64,000 nucleotides of DNA from Rhodobacteraceae bacterium QY30. GTDB taxonomy: Bacteria > Pseudomonadota > Alphaproteobacteria > Rhodobacterales > Rhodobacteraceae. The DNA lies in the NCBI GenBank assembly GCA_002356635.1, contig CP023454.1, positions 1,410,501 through 1,474,500 of the forward strand, given 5' to 3'. The notes below the pieces were generated by a model. The model had not been told where the DNA came from. It saw only the letters and a list, made by a program, of their open reading frames with translations, and did no database searches. Both the position numbers and the translations under genes were made by a program. Below, piece by piece: positions 32,185 to 41,556 of this stretch; the first letter of the stretch is position 1; each line of letters starts with the position of its first letter.

Positions 32185-32886
32185 TCAATCTGCCGCACGG
32201 TCCAGCGCCGCGGCGATCAGCCCGGGCACATCGGGATGGCAACCCAGCGGATCAAGCACGCGCCCCCGGTATTCGGCGAAGGCCAGCGCCTCGGGCAGGT
32301 CGTCGCGGACATGACCCCAGCGCGCGACGAACAGCGGCAGGCACAGCGCGCGGTCACCCAGGTTGCGGGCGGCTTCGGCCAGATAGGGCGCTTCCTCGAT
32401 GAAGCCCAAGGCATGGGCGGCAAAGGCGGTTTCGGCCTGGATGCGCGCCTGCACCTCGCGCGCGGCGGCGGCGGCCAGCGGACCGCGGGCCGAGCCATGC
32501 GCGGCCAGCAGCAGGCGGGTTTCCGGCTCGGTCCAACCGGCGTCGAGGGTGGCCTGATGCAGGATGCGGATGGCCAGGGCGGCGGTTTCGGGCCAAAGCC
32601 CGAAGGGCTGCAACCGGGTCAGGTGGTCGCGCCCGATGGCCTTCAGACGACCCGGAAGCACCTGCCGGGTGAAGAAGCCGTCCGCCATGAAGAACGGCAC
32701 CACCACCGGCGCCTCCAGCCGCGCCACGGCGGCTTCCAGTGCACCGGGTGCCGCCAGCGTCGTGCCCTCGACGCACCAGTCGGGCCGCCGTTCGCCTACC
32801 AGAACTGCCAGTTTCCGCATGTCGTCCTCGGCCGGGGCGGGATCGGAAGGCTGGCCGTGGCCGATGATGAGGGCAGAGCGATTCAT
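32185..32886 (-). CDS. CbiX/SirB-type sirohydrochlorin chelatase
   Basis: 233 residues with two similar halves, each beginning with a short strand and a metal-binding His: ALIIGHGQPSDP near residue 8 and LLLAAHGSARGP at about 126. A third His lies in WGHVRDDLPEAL. This is the class II chelatase pattern (CbiX, SirB, CbiK), inserting Co or Fe into sirohydrochlorin for cobalamin or siroheme. The B12-dependent reductase at the left edge shows the cell uses cobalamin. The gene stands alone between psuK and modC, and the metal is not decidable. Confidence 0.8.
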   Translation of the reverse strand: MNRSALIIGHGQPSDPAPAEDDMRKLAVLVGERRPDWCVEGTTLAAPGALEAAVARLEAPVVVPFFMADGFFTRQVLPGRLKAIGRDHLTRLQPFGLWPETAALAIRILHQATLDAGWTEPETRLLLAAHGSARGPLAAAAAREVQARIQAETAFAAHALGFIEEAPYLAEAARNLGDRALCLPLFVARWGHVRDDLPEALAFAEYRGRVLDPLGCHPDVPGLIAAALDRAAD

Positions 32887-32946
32887 GCGCCGATGCTAGC
32901 GGTCTTTCCGGGGCGCGACCAGTTCGGGCGCAACGATTGTGGCGGT

Positions 32947-34002
32947 TCAATCGTCCAGAAGCGCGACCGACTTGATCAGCGCCAGGCAATCCTGGCCGGG
33001 CGCAAGGTCCAGAAGCGCCGCCGACCGCGACGTGATCCGCGCCAGCAGTCGCACCCCGCCGCAGTCGAGCGTGACCCGCGCCGAGGCCGCCTGCACTTCG
33101 ACCTTCACCACCCGCGCCGGGATCACATTCAACGCCGAAACCTGCGCGGCCAGCGCCGCCGCATTGCCGCGCGCCAGCATCACGTCGCGGGCGTGGACGG
33201 CAATCCGGGTGCTGCGGCCCGCCGGTCCGGGCAGGTCCGGCACCAGCAGGCGGCCCCCCGGAAAGACCAGCGGCCGCAGACCGTCGGGTTCCGCCCCGGC
33301 CAGGGTCACGGTCAGAACGCTCAACTCATCAGTGTCGGTGGCCAGAAGGCGCGGCAGAAGATCGGCGGCCGGGCCTTCCTCGGCCAGGCGCCCGGCCTCG
33401 GTCAGCATGATCCGGTCGGCCAGTCGCGCCACCTCGCCGCGCGCATGGCTGACGAACAGGATCGGCGCCGGGCCTTCGTCGCGCAGGGCCTCGATCAGCG
33501 GCAGGATGTCGGCGCGGGCGGCGGCATCAAGGGCCGAAAGCGGCTCGTCCATCAGGATCAGCGCCGGATCAGTCAGAAGCGCGCGCGCCAGTGCCACACG
33601 CTGCGCCTCGCCCCCGGACAGGCCCGTCACGGGGCGGTCCAGAAGACGCGTGACGCCGAAACGGCGGGCCAGGTCCGCGACGCGGCCAGTTGTGCCCGCC
33701 CGGCGCGCGGCATAGTTCAGGTTCCCCGCCACATCGAGGTGCGGGAACAGCCGTGCCTCCTGGAAGACGGTGGCGATCCGGCGCCGGTGCGGGGGCACGA
33801 AAACCCGGTCCTGCTGCCAGGTCGACGGTCCCAGACGCAGGTGGCCCTGACCCCGCTCGAACCCGGCGATCAGCCGCAGAAGCGTTGTCTTGCCCGATCC
33901 GCTGGGGCCGAAAACTGCCGTCAGGCCCGCAAGGTCCCCCGTGTGGACGGCGCGGAAGGAAAAGCCCGGCCGGTCAAGCCGCAGGTCCAGTTCCAGCCTC
34001 AT
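32947..34002 (-). CDS. modC: Molybdate ABC transporter ATP-binding protein
   Basis: 351 residues. Walker A GPSGSGKTTLLRLIAG (about residue 35), signature LSGGEAQRVALARAL, Walker B LILMDEPLSALD, switch His in FVSHARGE, then a C-terminal TOBE/mop-like domain (from about residue 285) that binds oxyanion. The TOBE end and the modA/modB neighbours define it as ModC. Start ATG at 34002 overlaps the modB stop by 4 nt. Confidence 0.94.
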   Translation of the reverse strand: MRLELDLRLDRPGFSFRAVHTGDLAGLTAVFGPSGSGKTTLLRLIAGFERGQGHLRLGPSTWQQDRVFVPPHRRRIATVFQEARLFPHLDVAGNLNYAARRAGTTGRVADLARRFGVTRLLDRPVTGLSGGEAQRVALARALLTDPALILMDEPLSALDAAARADILPLIEALRDEGPAPILFVSHARGEVARLADRIMLTEAGRLAEEGPAADLLPRLLATDTDELSVLTVTLAGAEPDGLRPLVFPGGRLLVPDLPGPAGRSTRIAVHARDVMLARGNAAALAAQVSALNVIPARVVKVEVQAASARVTLDCGGVRLLARITSRSAALLDLAPGQDCLALIKSVALLDD

Positions 34003-34664
34003 CGCGCCGTCCCCCGGCCGTTCAGCAGGTAAAGCGCCAGCAGGATCGCGAACGAGATCCCCAGAAGGATCGCAGACAGGACATGGGCCTGGGCGTACTG
34101 GACGGTTTCCACCTGTTCGTAGATGGCAATCGACACCACTCGCGTCTGGCCGGGAATATTGCCCCCCACCATCAGCACCACGCCGAATTCCCCCAAGGTA
34201 TGCGCGAAGGTCAGCACCGCCGCCGACAGGTAGCCCCGGACGGCCAGAGGACTGGCGACCGACAGGAAGGCATCCAGTGGTCCGGCGCCCAGGCTTGCCG
34301 CCGCCTCCATCGGGGCGCGGCCCACCTGCGCGAAAGCTGCCTGTAGCGGCTGGACCGTGAAAGGCAGTGAATAGATCAGCGACGCGATGACCAGCCCCGT
34401 GAACGAAAAGGTCAGCGTCTGCCCGGTCAGGCCGACCCAGGCCGCGCCAAGGGCCGAGCGCGGGTTGAAGGCGATCAGCAGGTAGAACCCCAGCACCGTC
34501 GGCGGCAGGACCAGAGGAAGTGCGGTCACGGCCTCGATCACCGGGCGCAGGCGGTTTCGCGTCCGCGCCAGCCACCACGCCAGTGGCGTGCCGATCAGCA
34601 ACAGAAGGCCGGTCACCAGCGCGGCCAACCGCAGCGTCAACCAGAGGGGGGCAAGATCGGGCAG
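33999..34664 (-). CDS. modB: Molybdate ABC transporter permease
   Basis: About 221 residues with five to six membrane helices and the EAA-type loop EAAASLGAGPLDAFLSV. VLPPTVLGFYLLIAF and FTLGEFGVVLMVGGNIPGQT equivalents are ModB hallmarks. The start is uncertain: no ATG lies near the expected N-terminus LPDLAPLWLTLRL. The end given is a CTG at 34664, one base after the modA stop. A TTG at 34640 or an ATG at 34754 (deep inside modA) are alternatives. Confidence 0.9.
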   Translation of the reverse strand: MPDLAPLWLTLRLAALVTGLLLLIGTPLAWWLARTRNRLRPVIEAVTALPLVLPPTVLGFYLLIAFNPRSALGAAWVGLTGQTLTFSFTGLVIASLIYSLPFTVQPLQAAFAQVGRAPMEAAASLGAGPLDAFLSVASPLAVRGYLSAAVLTFAHTLGEFGVVLMVGGNIPGQTRVVSIAIYEQVETVQYAQAHVLSAILLGISFAILLALYLLNGRGTAR

Positions 34665-34665
34665 C

Positions 34666-35403
34666 TCAGTTCCCCGGATGATAGCCGTACGAGGCGATGA
34701 CCGCTTGTCCCTGCGCCGAGGCGAGGTAGTCAAGGAAGGCTTTCGCGGCGGCATTGCCTTCCCCGTGTTTCAGCAGGACCGCGTCCTGCCGGATCGGGGC
34801 GTGCAGGTCGGCGGGCACATCCCAGCGGCTGCCGACGGTTCCTTCCAGCCCCGAGGCGGCCACGAAGCCCAGGTCGGCCGCGCCCGAGGCAATCAGCGTC
34901 TGGGTCTGCCCGATGTTCTGGCCCGTCACGATCCTGTCCTTCACGGCCTCGGACATTCCTAATGCCTGTAGGGTTTCGGCCGCCGCCTTGCCATAGGGCG
35001 CCAGCGCCGGGTTGGCGATGGCGATGTGCCGGGCGGCACCCAGCGCCGCCTTCGGGTCGCGCAAGTCGCGGTTCGCATCCGCCGTCCACAGCACCAGCTG
35101 GCCGATGGCATAGGTGAACGGCCGGGCCGCCGCAGCGCCTTCGGACTGCAACCTCGCGGGGGTTTCCGCATCCGCCGACAAAAGCGCGTCGTAGGGCGCG
35201 CCTTCCAAGATCTGGGCGTATAGTTTCCCCGTCGCCCCGCCCGACACCGAAACCTCGTGCCCGGTCGCGGCCTTCAGGTCGGCGGCAAGTCGTTCGGCAG
35301 GTTTGACGAAATTCGTGGCCACGGCAACCAGCGCGGTATCGGACTGCGCCGGAACGGGCGCCGCAATCAGCAGCACCAGCGCCGCGAAGCGGGAGAAGGA
35401 CAT
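34666..35403 (-). CDS. modA: Molybdate ABC transporter substrate-binding protein
   Basis: 245 residues with signal peptide SFSRFAALVLLIAAPVPAQS, so periplasmic. ModA features: ALVAVATNFVKPAERLAADL, GGATGKLYAQILEGAPYDALLSAD, YAIGQLVLW and AIANPALAPYGKAA. It captures molybdate (or tungstate) for ModBC. GGAGG precedes the ATG at 35403. It sits between modE and modB on one strand, so modEABC is a single unit. Confidence 0.94.
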   Translation of the reverse strand: MSFSRFAALVLLIAAPVPAQSDTALVAVATNFVKPAERLAADLKAATGHEVSVSGGATGKLYAQILEGAPYDALLSADAETPARLQSEGAAAARPFTYAIGQLVLWTADANRDLRDPKAALGAARHIAIANPALAPYGKAAAETLQALGMSEAVKDRIVTGQNIGQTQTLIASGAADLGFVAASGLEGTVGSRWDVPADLHAPIRQDAVLLKHGEGNAAAKAFLDYLASAQGQAVIASYGYHPGN

Positions 35404-35460
35404 CGAAACCTCCGTTCTGTCCAGGCGGAGATAACGGGAACGGGCCGACGGGCGCAAGCG

Positions 35461-35832
35461 TTATTTCCGACCGGATACAACGGCCAGCGCCTGTAGCGCG
35501 GCAACCGGCGCTGCGGCGGCTCGAGCGGCCTCGGCCTCGGCGGTGCGGTAGCTTTCCAGAACGATCTGGCCCGTCTCGGTCAGGCTGGCCCCGCCCCCGG
35601 TCGCGCCGCCCCGCGCCGTGGCGATCAGCGGCTGGGTGAACATGGCGTTCAGCGCCTCGACGAGGCCCCAGGCGCGTTTGTAACCCATGCCCATCCGCTG
35701 CGCCGCCTGCAGGATCGATCCGGTCTGGGCGATGCCCTCCATCAGATCGGCCTTGCCCGGCCCGATCCAGGCACCGTCCGGAAAGACGATGCGCAGGCGC
35801 AGGCCGGGGGTCGAATGGCGGGGGGCAGACAT
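35461..35832 (-). CDS. ModE-type molybdenum-responsive regulator, DNA-binding domain only
   Basis: 123 residues with the ModE N-terminal winged helix: RIVFPDGAWIGPGKADLMEG, SILQAAQRMGMGYKRAWGLV and GGASLTETGQIVLE. E. coli ModE has two C-terminal Mop (molybdate-binding) domains. None is present here, so metal sensing is either absent or done by a partner protein. It is first in the modEABC run, 57 nt ahead of modA, and divergent from the amidase gene. A canonical mo-box was not found in the 57-nt gap. Confidence 0.85.
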   Translation of the reverse strand: MSAPRHSTPGLRLRIVFPDGAWIGPGKADLMEGIAQTGSILQAAQRMGMGYKRAWGLVEALNAMFTQPLIATARGGATGGGASLTETGQIVLESYRTAEAEAARAAAAPVAALQALAVVSGRK

Positions 35833-35959
35833 GAAGGGCAAGGCTTTCTGGAAGGGAACTTCCCCCAAAGGATAGGCGGCAAACGGGGGGCGGCGAAAGG
35901 GGCTTCCCACCCGGTGTCCCCCGCGCCAGAGTGGCGCATTACCATCAGGAGCCCCTTCC

Positions 35960-36826
35960 ATGCGCTCGGTCACCCTTGCCGTCACCCAGTTCGCCTGCAC
36001 CTGGGATTTACCCGCCAACGCCGACCGGGCCGAGGCGCTGGTGCGGCGCGCGGCCGCGCAGGGAGCGCAGGTGATCCTGCTGCAAGAGTTGTTCGCCACC
36101 CCCTATTTCTGCATCAGCCAGGATCCGAAGCACCTCGATCTTGCCCTGCCCGCCGAAGGGCACCCGCTGGTGGCGCGGTTTTCCGATCTGGCCCGCGAAC
36201 TGGGAGTTGTCCTGCCGATCTGCTTTTTCGAACGCGCGGGAACGGTCTTTTTCAACACGGTGGCGATGATCGACGTCGATGGGCGTGTTCTAGGTCATTA
36301 TCGGAAAAGCCACATTCCCCAAGGACCGGGTTATGAGGAAAAGTTCTACTTCTCGCCGGGCGATACCGGTTTCCGGGTCTGGGACACCGCCCTCGGCCGG
36401 ATTGGCATCGCGATCTGCTGGGACCAGTGGTTCCCGGAAGCGGCGCGGGCCATGGCGCTGATGGGGGCGGAAATGATCCTCTATCCGACCGCGATCGGAT
36501 CGGAACCGCCCGCGCCGGACTATGACAGTCAGCCGCATTGGGAAATGGCCATGCGCGGTCATGCGGCGGCCAATATCGTTCCGGTCGCCGCCTCGAACCG
36601 GATCGGGACCGAGGTGCAGGACGGCCGCAGCGTGACCTTCTACGGCTCGTCCTTCATCGCGGACCAGACGGGGCAAGTGGTGCAGAAAGCATCCCGACAG
36701 AGGGAGGAGGTGCTTTGCCACAGCTTCGACCTGGAGGCGATCCGCGCCCAACGGCAAGGCTGGGGCCTGTTCCGCGACCGGCGGCCCGAGCTTTATGGCG
36801 CAGTCGGCAGCCTGTCGGGCCGCTGA
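35960..36826 (+). CDS. aguB: N-carbamoylputrescine amidase
   Basis: 288-residue carbon-nitrogen hydrolase (nitrilase superfamily). The Glu-Lys-Cys triad is visible: LLQELFATPYF (Glu), HYRKSHIP (Lys) and IGIAICWDQWFPEAAR (Cys, about residue 154). The FATPYFC and GPGYEEKFYF blocks are typical of N-carbamoylputrescine amidase, which releases putrescine in the agmatine route. Substrate by similarity only. AGGAG lies 8 nt before the ATG. There is no agmatine deiminase beside it. It converges on purL with a shared hairpin. Confidence 0.85.
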   Translation: MRSVTLAVTQFACTWDLPANADRAEALVRRAAAQGAQVILLQELFATPYFCISQDPKHLDLALPAEGHPLVARFSDLARELGVVLPICFFERAGTVFFNTVAMIDVDGRVLGHYRKSHIPQGPGYEEKFYFSPGDTGFRVWDTALGRIGIAICWDQWFPEAARAMALMGAEMILYPTAIGSEPPAPDYDSQPHWEMAMRGHAAANIVPVAASNRIGTEVQDGRSVTFYGSSFIADQTGQVVQKASRQREEVLCHSFDLEAIRAQRQGWGLFRDRRPELYGAVGSLSGR

Positions 36827-36834
36827 GGGCAATC

Positions 36835-36852
36835 CGGCGCCCGAGGGCGCCG
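36835..36852. terminator. Shared hairpin between aguB and purL
   Basis: CGGCGCCC and GGGCGCCG form an 8-bp perfect stem with a 2-nt loop in the 34-nt gap between the two convergent stop codons. A bidirectional terminator is probable, but T-tracts are poor. Confidence 0.45.
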
Positions 36853-36860
36853 TTACCGGA

Positions 36861-39020
36861 TCAGGCGACGGCCTGTTCGAAGGCGCCGCGATACAGCGCG
36901 GAAAGGTCCGCCAGCGGGGCCGCGTCACCGCCCAGGCGCACTTCGGTCCCGCCGAAGGTGCCGACGACCGAGACCGGCACGCCTGCGGCCTTGCCGGCGG
37001 CGATCAGCGCAGCGGCCCCCGCGGCGTCGGCAGCCACCAGGTAGCGCGCCTGGTCTTCACCGAAAAGCACCTCGGTCGTGTCGGCGTTCAGCGTGACGCC
37101 AAGGCCCGCGGCTTCGGCCATTTCGAAGGCCGCCAGCGCCAGCCCGCCGTCCGACAGGTCGGTCGCGGCCTTAGCCAGCTTGCGGTTGGCGCGCAGGAAG
37201 TCGCCGTTCTTGCGTTCCGCCGCAAGATCAACGTGGGGGGCATCGCCCGCCTCGATCCCGAAGGCTTCGGCCAGCAGCGCCGACTGGCCAAGGTGGCTGC
37301 CCTCGGCGCCGATCAGCACCGCGAGGTCGTCCTTCGCCGGACGGCCCGAGATCAGATCGGCGGTCGAGGCCAGCAGCCCCACCGCGCCAATCGTGGGCGT
37401 GGGCAGGATCGGCTGGCCGTCGGTTTCGTTGTAAAGCGAGACGTTGCCCGACACGATCGGGAAGTCGAGCGCCCGGCACGCCGCGTCGATGCCCTTGATG
37501 GCGCCGACGAACTGGCCCATGATTTCCGGCTTTTCGGGATTGCCGAAGTTCAGGTTGTCGGTCGCGGCCAGGGGCAGGGCGCCTTTGGCGGTCAGGTTGC
37601 GCCAGGCTTCCGCCACGGCCTGCTTGCCGCCCTCGAACGGGTTGGCGCGGACGTAGCGCGGGGTCACGTCGCTGGTGAAGGCCAGCGCCTTGTCGGTGCC
37701 ATGCACGCGGACGACTCCCGCCCCCAAGCCCGGCGTGACGAGCGTATCGGCACCGACCTGCGTGTCATACTGTTCCCAGACCCAGGATTTGTGGGCGTAG
37801 TTCGGGCTGCCGATCAGGGCGCGAAGGCCCGCGATGGCGCCGATGGCCGGAACATCGCCCAGGGCGGGCGCGGGGGCCGGTTCCACCCAGGGGCGGTCGT
37901 ATTCCGGCGCGCTGGAGGACAGTTTCGACAGCGGCAGGTCGGCCTTCACCTCGTTGCCGTGCAGGATCAGGAAGCGGTCTTCGGCGATGGTTTCGCCGAT
38001 GATCGCGAAATCCAGATCCCATTTTTCGAAGATCGCGCGGGCCACGGCCTCTTTTTCGGGCTTCAGGACCATGAGCATCCGTTCCTGGGATTCGGACAGC
38101 ATCATTTCGTAAGCCGTCATGTGGGCTTCGCGCTGCGGCACGTCATCCAGTTGCAGCTTGATCCCCAGACCGCCCTTGTCGCCCATTTCGACTGCCGAAC
38201 AGGTCAGCCCCGCGGCGCCCATGTCCTGGATCGAGATCACGCTGTCGGACGCCATCAGTTCCAGGCAGGCTTCCAGCAGGCGCTTTTCCGTGAAGGGGTC
38301 GCCCACCTGCACGGTCGGGCGTTTTTCCTCGATCGTATCGTCGAATTCGGCCGAAGCCATCGTTGCCCCGCCGACGCCATCGCGCCCGGTCTTGGCGCCC
38401 AGATAGACGACCGGCATCCCCACGCCCGAGGCGGCGGAGTAAAAGATCTTGTCGGCATCCGCGAGACCCGCCGCGAAGGCGTTCACAAGGCAGTTGCCGT
38501 TGTAGGCGCGGTGAAAGCGCACCTCGCCACCCACGTTCGGAACGCCGAAGGCATTGCCGTAGCTGCCGATCCCTTCGACCACGCCCTTCACCAGATGCGA
38601 AGTCTTCGGGTGATCGGGCACGCCGAAGGACAGGCTGTCCATCGCTGCGATGGGCCGCGCGCCCATGGTGAAGACATCGCGCAGAATGCCGCCCACGCCC
38701 GTCGCCGCGCCCTGATGCGGTTCGATGTAGGAGGGGTGGTTGTGGCTTTCCATCTTGAAGATGACCGCCTGGCCATCGCCGATGTCGACGACGCCCGCGT
38801 TTTCGCCGGGGCCACAGATCACCTGCGGGCCGGTGGTGTGGAGCGTGCGCAGCCATTTCTTCGACGACTTGTAGGAACAATGTTCGTTCCACATCGCCGA
38901 GAATATACCCAGTTCTGTGAAGGTCGGTTCGCGTCCGATGATGCCCAGAAGGCGTTCGTATTCGTCGGGTTTCAGCCCATGTGCCGCGATCAGGTCCTGG
39001 GTGATCTGGGGTTCTTTCAT
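36861..39020 (-). CDS. purL: Phosphoribosylformylglycinamidine synthase subunit PurL (small type)
   Basis: 719 residues, the length of the three-subunit (PurSQL) enzyme. It converts FGAR to FGAM in purine synthesis with ammonia from PurQ. Seen: [17 protein letters not shown] near residue 45, [22 protein letters not shown] (nucleotide site), [13 protein letters not shown] and a second half with [22 protein letters not shown]. Start ATG at 39020 with GAGGGA upstream. purS and purQ are not in the window. Confidence 0.97.
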   Translation of the reverse strand: MKEPQITQDLIAAHGLKPDEYERLLGIIGREPTFTELGIFSAMWNEHCSYKSSKKWLRTLHTTGPQVICGPGENAGVVDIGDGQAVIFKMESHNHPSYIEPHQGAATGVGGILRDVFTMGARPIAAMDSLSFGVPDHPKTSHLVKGVVEGIGSYGNAFGVPNVGGEVRFHRAYNGNCLVNAFAAGLADADKIFYSAASGVGMPVVYLGAKTGRDGVGGATMASAEFDDTIEEKRPTVQVGDPFTEKRLLEACLELMASDSVISIQDMGAAGLTCSAVEMGDKGGLGIKLQLDDVPQREAHMTAYEMMLSESQERMLMVLKPEKEAVARAIFEKWDLDFAIIGETIAEDRFLILHGNEVKADLPLSKLSSSAPEYDRPWVEPAPAPALGDVPAIGAIAGLRALIGSPNYAHKSWVWEQYDTQVGADTLVTPGLGAGVVRVHGTDKALAFTSDVTPRYVRANPFEGGKQAVAEAWRNLTAKGALPLAATDNLNFGNPEKPEIMGQFVGAIKGIDAACRALDFPIVSGNVSLYNETDGQPILPTPTIGAVGLLASTADLISGRPAKDDLAVLIGAEGSHLGQSALLAEAFGIEAGDAPHVDLAAERKNGDFLRANRKLAKAATDLSDGGLALAAFEMAEAAGLGVTLNADTTEVLFGEDQARYLVAADAAGAAALIAAGKAAGVPVSVVGTFGGTEVRLGGDAAPLADLSALYRGAFEQAVA

Positions 39021-39452
39021 GGCCGTCCCTCGCCGCTGCATCACTGGTTGCGGCCTCATAGGGCAATCGGGGCGCAAACGAAAGAGTGAAGGCAGCAGGG
39101 GCCGGATCATCGATCACTCCGGCGCGGGAGCGCGCGGAGGCAGGGAAGGCACTGCGCGCAAAGTCAGCGCGGCGAAAATACCGGCGGCTGCCGCAATCGC
39201 GGGCAGTTCGCAAACCGAGGGGCTGAAGGCAGGGCCAAAAGCAAAAAAAAGGCCGAGACAAAGCTCGGCCCAAGTCCAACAGGGAGGTATGAAAGAACCG
39301 GGAAGTTACTCGACCGTTCCTTTCGATGCTGGATTTATGGGCGTCTGCCCCTGCTTTCAAGTCAAAAATGCTGCAAGTGCATCATGCCCGCTATGCGCCA
39401 CATGCATAACTGCATCTCCCTCGCGGAAGGTCCTGAAAACATGAGCTCTTGC
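39021..39452. other. 432-nt gap between purL and lysR
   Basis: Contains the purL promoter side on the right of 39020, then a strong minus-strand terminator (39243-39270) and about 180 nt of possible lysR 3' untranslated RNA or a small RNA. Potential pairing TGCAT...ATGCA occurs around 39385-39420. A 51-codon plus-strand frame (39289-39444) exists but is not convincing. No protein family was recognised. Confidence 0.5.
39243..39270 (-). terminator. Strong minus-strand terminator, 180 nt beyond lysR
   Basis: GGCCGAG / CTCGGCC stem over a 6-nt loop, followed on the minus strand by eight T. It ends either the lysR mRNA or an independent small RNA encoded between 39271 and 39450. Confidence 0.85.
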
Positions 39453-40358
39453 TCAGCCGACATCCTCGGTCTGGCGTTTGCGATAGGCCATGATCTCTTC
39501 GGTAACGAAGTCGCGGAAGGCGGCGATGCGGCGCGATTGCCGAAGTTCCTCGGGGTAGGCCAGGAAAACCGGAACTTCGGCGCTTTCCATGTCCGTCACG
39601 ACGCGGACGAGGGCAGGGAAATCATCGCTCAGGTAATCGGGCAGGACGCCGATCCCCAGGTGGTTCAGCACCGCTTGCAGCACGCCGAAATAGTTGTTGA
39701 CGGTCAGCGTCGATTTCGGGCCGATCATCCGCAATTCCTTCAGCAACAGCGAACCCGCGGCCACCTGCGCGGTGTTTTCGGGGTTCTGGCTGATCAGCCG
39801 GTGTTCCGCCAGATCGGCCAGACTGTGGGGCGTGCCGAACTGCGCCAGGTATTCCGGCGTCGCATAAAGCCTCATGCGGATATTCATCAGCCGCCGCCGG
39901 ATCAGGTCAGCCTGGCTGGGCTCCTTCATGCGGATCGCGACGTCGGCTTCGCGCATGGGCAGGTCCAGCACCCGCTCTTCCAGCATCAGGTCGATCTTCA
40001 GGTCCGGATATTTCTCGTAAAGCTTCACCAGCCGCGGGGCGAGCCAGAGCGTGCCGAAACCGGTGGTCGTGGTGACGCGCAGTTCGCCGAAGATCTCTTC
40101 CTCGCTGTCCCGGATGCGGGCGGCGGCCGTTTCCAGGCGCCGGTTCATTGCCGAGGTGGCGTCGAACAAGAGCTCTCCCTGTTCGGTCAGGATCAGTCCG
40201 CGCGCGTGCCGGTGGAACAAGGTTGTCCCCAGAGATTCCTCCAGGGCGCGGATCTGCCGGCTGACGGCGGATTGCGACAGATGCAACGTGTCGCCCGCAT
40301 GGGTCAGGCTGCCCGCATCCGCCACGGCGTGGAAAATCCTCAGCTTGTCCCAGTCCAT
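39453..40358 (-). CDS. LysR-family transcriptional regulator
   Basis: 301 residues. N-terminal HTH: MDWDKLRIFHAVADAGSLTHAGDTLHLSQSAVSRQIRALEE reads as a standard LysR winged helix (residues 1-60). An effector-binding domain with ELRVTTTTGFGTLWLAPRL and YPDLKIDL follows. The start at 40358 matches the family N-terminus. No target can be named: the nearest divergent gene is an acyltransferase 290 nt away. That gap (40359-40648) holds no other gene I can support. Confidence 0.9.
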   Translation of the reverse strand: MDWDKLRIFHAVADAGSLTHAGDTLHLSQSAVSRQIRALEESLGTTLFHRHARGLILTEQGELLFDATSAMNRRLETAAARIRDSEEEIFGELRVTTTTGFGTLWLAPRLVKLYEKYPDLKIDLMLEERVLDLPMREADVAIRMKEPSQADLIRRRLMNIRMRLYATPEYLAQFGTPHSLADLAEHRLISQNPENTAQVAAGSLLLKELRMIGPKSTLTVNNYFGVLQAVLNHLGIGVLPDYLSDDFPALVRVVTDMESAEVPVFLAYPEELRQSRRIAAFRDFVTEEIMAYRKRQTEDVG

Positions 40359-40648
40359 CCTTCGGCCCTTCCAGGCGCCTGCGCCCTGCTTGCGGGGTTT
40401 CCTTACACCCAAGAGAGGTATGCCACAAATGCGTATCTGCCATGTCGTAGGCGTTTAGCGACCCGAAGGCGCCCCATGACGCAACGTCTGCCGGTTTTCT
40501 GCCAGCGCTGCCCGGCAGAGAGGCACCCCGAAAAAACATCAGGCCTCCGCCCGACACGGCCGCGCGCCCTGTCATGTTGACGATACGGAAAGCTGTCACA
40601 CACTGTGGGAAGTCGGACGCCTGAGCGGGGTCCATGTGGGGACAGGGA

Positions 40649-41521
40649 ATGTCGAGAGAGTTTGCGCGCCAGATCAGCTATTCGTCATCGGTCGGCAGCC
40701 GCATGGGGCGGGTGGTGATCCGAACGATGGAGAACGCGACGGGCCGGCTGTCGCTGATCGCCCGCGCCCGCGGGGCCGAGGCGGACCTGGCCCAGGGGCG
40801 CGACCTGTGGCAGATCGCGATGGACCGCTACCGGCTGCGGCCGGAACTTCTGGGCGGCACCTTCGAGACGATCCCCGCCACCGGCCCGCTGATCCTGGTC
40901 GCGAACCATCCCTACGGAATCCTGGACGGGTTGATGATGGGACACATCCTGTCCCGGATCCGCGGCGATTTCCGCATCATCGCGCACCAGATCTTCGGGC
41001 AGGCCCACATGCTGAACCGCGCCATCCTGCCCGTGGACTTTTCCGAAACGCCCGCCGCGGTGCGCCAGAACCTGGCCACCCGCGCCGAGGCGATCCGCTA
41101 TCTGGGGCAGGGGGGCGCCATCGGGATCTTTCCGGGCGGCACGGTGTCCACGTCGGCCCGGCCCTTCGGCCCGCCGATGGACCCGGTCTGGCGCGCCTTC
41201 ACCGCCAGGATGATCCAGCGCACCGATGCGACCGTGGTGCCGATCTTCTTCGAGGGTCAGAATTCCCGCCTGTTCCAGATTGCGAGCCACCTGCACGCGA
41301 ACCTGCGTCTGGGGCTGCTTCTGAAGGAATTCCGTGCCCGCGTCGGCACGCCGGTGCGGATGGTCGTGGGCAAGCCGATCCCGCGCGCTGCCATCGCGGC
41401 ACATGGCGGGGATGCGAAAGCACTGATGGATTTCCTGCGCCGCTCGACATATGAACTCAGCCCAAGGCCTCTGAAGTCGTTCGATTACGGCTACGAGTTC
41501 GAACAGAAATACCGGGCCTGA
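40649..41521 (+). CDS. Lysophospholipid/hemolysin-type acyltransferase
   Basis: 290 residues of the PlsC/LPLAT superfamily. The HxxxxD-type catalytic motif is in [15 protein letters not shown] (about residue 90), and the acceptor-binding [10 protein letters not shown] is at about 165. The variant with Pro-Tyr-Gly after the His is common in ornithine-lipid and hemolysin-like acyltransferases. The acyl acceptor is unknown. Start: ATG at 40649, although its ribosome site is close; an ATG at 40634 five codons earlier is possible. It is followed by murI after 35 nt. Confidence 0.82.
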   Translation: MSREFARQISYSSSVGSRMGRVVIRTMENATGRLSLIARARGAEADLAQGRDLWQIAMDRYRLRPELLGGTFETIPATGPLILVANHPYGILDGLMMGHILSRIRGDFRIIAHQIFGQAHMLNRAILPVDFSETPAAVRQNLATRAEAIRYLGQGGAIGIFPGGTVSTSARPFGPPMDPVWRAFTARMIQRTDATVVPIFFEGQNSRLFQIASHLHANLRLGLLLKEFRARVGTPVRMVVGKPIPRAAIAAHGGDAKALMDFLRRSTYELSPRPLKSFDYGYEFEQKYRA

Positions 41522-41556
41522 AGCCGTTCGGGCCCGCATTGGGCGCGAGGACCACG

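Noticed and set aside
35404..35460. ModE mo-box upstream of modA
   Set aside because: Only distant GATAACG/CGTTATT halves with a 22-nt spacer were seen, unlike the known compact palindrome.
39289..39444. 51-codon frame after AGGGAGGT
   Set aside because: The ribosome site abuts the ATG, the sequence resembles no protein and the region is better explained as minus-strand untranslated RNA.
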